NCBI GenBank assembly: GCA_009667805.1
Contig: RXON01001484.1
Coordinates: 1 to 64,000 of the forward strand
DNA: 64,000 nucleotides
Direction: 5' to 3'
DNA from: Leptobrachium leishanense
Taxonomy: Eukaryota > Chordata > Amphibia > Anura > Megophryidae
The notes below the pieces were generated by a model. It was not told where the DNA came from, did not search any database, and saw only the letters and a list, made by a program, of their open reading frames with translations. The position numbers were made by a program, and so were the translations under genes. This document shows positions 63,652-64,000 of the stretch, one piece after another (the stretch's first letter is position 1; each line of letters starts with the position of its first letter).

Positions 63652-64000
63652 GCGTGCTTCGTTAAACTTTGACTGTGGCCTGGAAGGCCTCTCACCCATC
63701 CGCCAGACAATCTGTTCCGCTGCCTGATCAAGGATGTCTCTCCGCTGGATTATACTGGGATCCTGTGCCACTGGATCTGCTTCTCCTGCTTGTCCGTCTT
63801 CTACAACAAGCTCTACGGCCTACCACCTGCACTCCCAGTGGATCATCGCGGTCTCCTTACTCGGGGTCTAATCTGGAACTCTGTGTCTGTGCAAAACCTC
63901 TCAGCGGTGGATTACTAGGTCTCTGGAAAGTCACTGTATCGATCCCCAGTGTCGGCAAGGCAGCACCTGCTCTCCGGCCTGGTAACAATCGCTCAAAGTC
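63652..64000. other. Unassigned DNA at the window end
   Basis: No long open frame or known motif; possibly interior or flank of the LTR element. Cut by the window edge. Confidence 0.3.

Overview
The window looks like repeat-packed nuclear DNA of a vertebrate, most probably a frog or other amphibian. I see no host exon, rRNA, tRNA gene, CRISPR array or bacterial-style operon. Support for a lower vertebrate comes from the mix of repeat families: DIRS-like, Penelope-like, Gmr1-like Gypsy, a sushi-type chromovirus, PNMA-gag Gypsy, Tc1, several hAT families, CR1/L2-group LINEs and TTAA-flanked MITEs. The species is not determined. Nearly everything here is transposable element, much of it nested. 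Target-site duplications (TSDs) readable in the sequence let the nesting order be worked out.

Layout from left to right. 1-1761: two hAT pieces, one inserted in the other. 1762-4180: broken DIRS-like element (minus). 4560 onward: Gypsy element with a PNMA-type Gag (plus; LTR, tRNA-Pro-type primer site, gag, PR, RT, RH, IN). It is interrupted by a hAT-like MITE (5851-6963), a Penelope-derived inverted repeat (9288-9630) and a composite hAT (11380-20833, TSD CTGGGAAT). Inside that hAT lies a Tc1 element (12432-19417, TA), and inside the Tc1 lies a complete Gmr1-like Gypsy (13071-18401, TSD GTGT). The PNMA-Gypsy integrase resumes at 20842 and is cut by Penelope sequence (about 20934-31008, minus). 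The Penelope carries a second Gmr1-like Gypsy (22051-28567, TSD CACAT).

31009-39294 is a near-complete BED-type hAT transposon (minus). Its 3' part is split by a non-autonomous LTR element (31695-35050, TSD CACAC) that encodes two in-frame minisatellites. 39295-40746 is Penelope debris with a CR1 insertion. 40747-46945 is a sushi-type chromovirus (minus, TSD AAAAC). 47590-49433 is another hAT copy, 51841-52651 a solo chromovirus LTR (TSD CCAGC), 52780-54100 a decayed Gypsy fragment, and 55309-58428 a hAT-type element (TSD CTGAAAGC) holding a TTAA MITE and a GGAT-rich satellite. 58593-62240 is an L2/CR1-group LINE (minus) with tandem monomers in its 5' region up to about 63098. An LTR related to the PNMA-Gypsy lies at 63283-63651.

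Most interesting points: two Gmr1-like elements with integrase before reverse transcriptase, SCAN-like capsids and the same tRNA-Leu-type primer site; a chromovirus whose primer site matches the start of its own predicted transcript (self-priming) and whose LTR keeps a repeat-containing reading frame open into gag; a hammerhead-ribozyme motif in a Penelope terminal repeat; and a Gag-only LTR element with two long coding minisatellites. Most coding regions carry frameshifts or stops, so they are called pseudogenes. The chromovirus and second Gmr1-like element look youngest.
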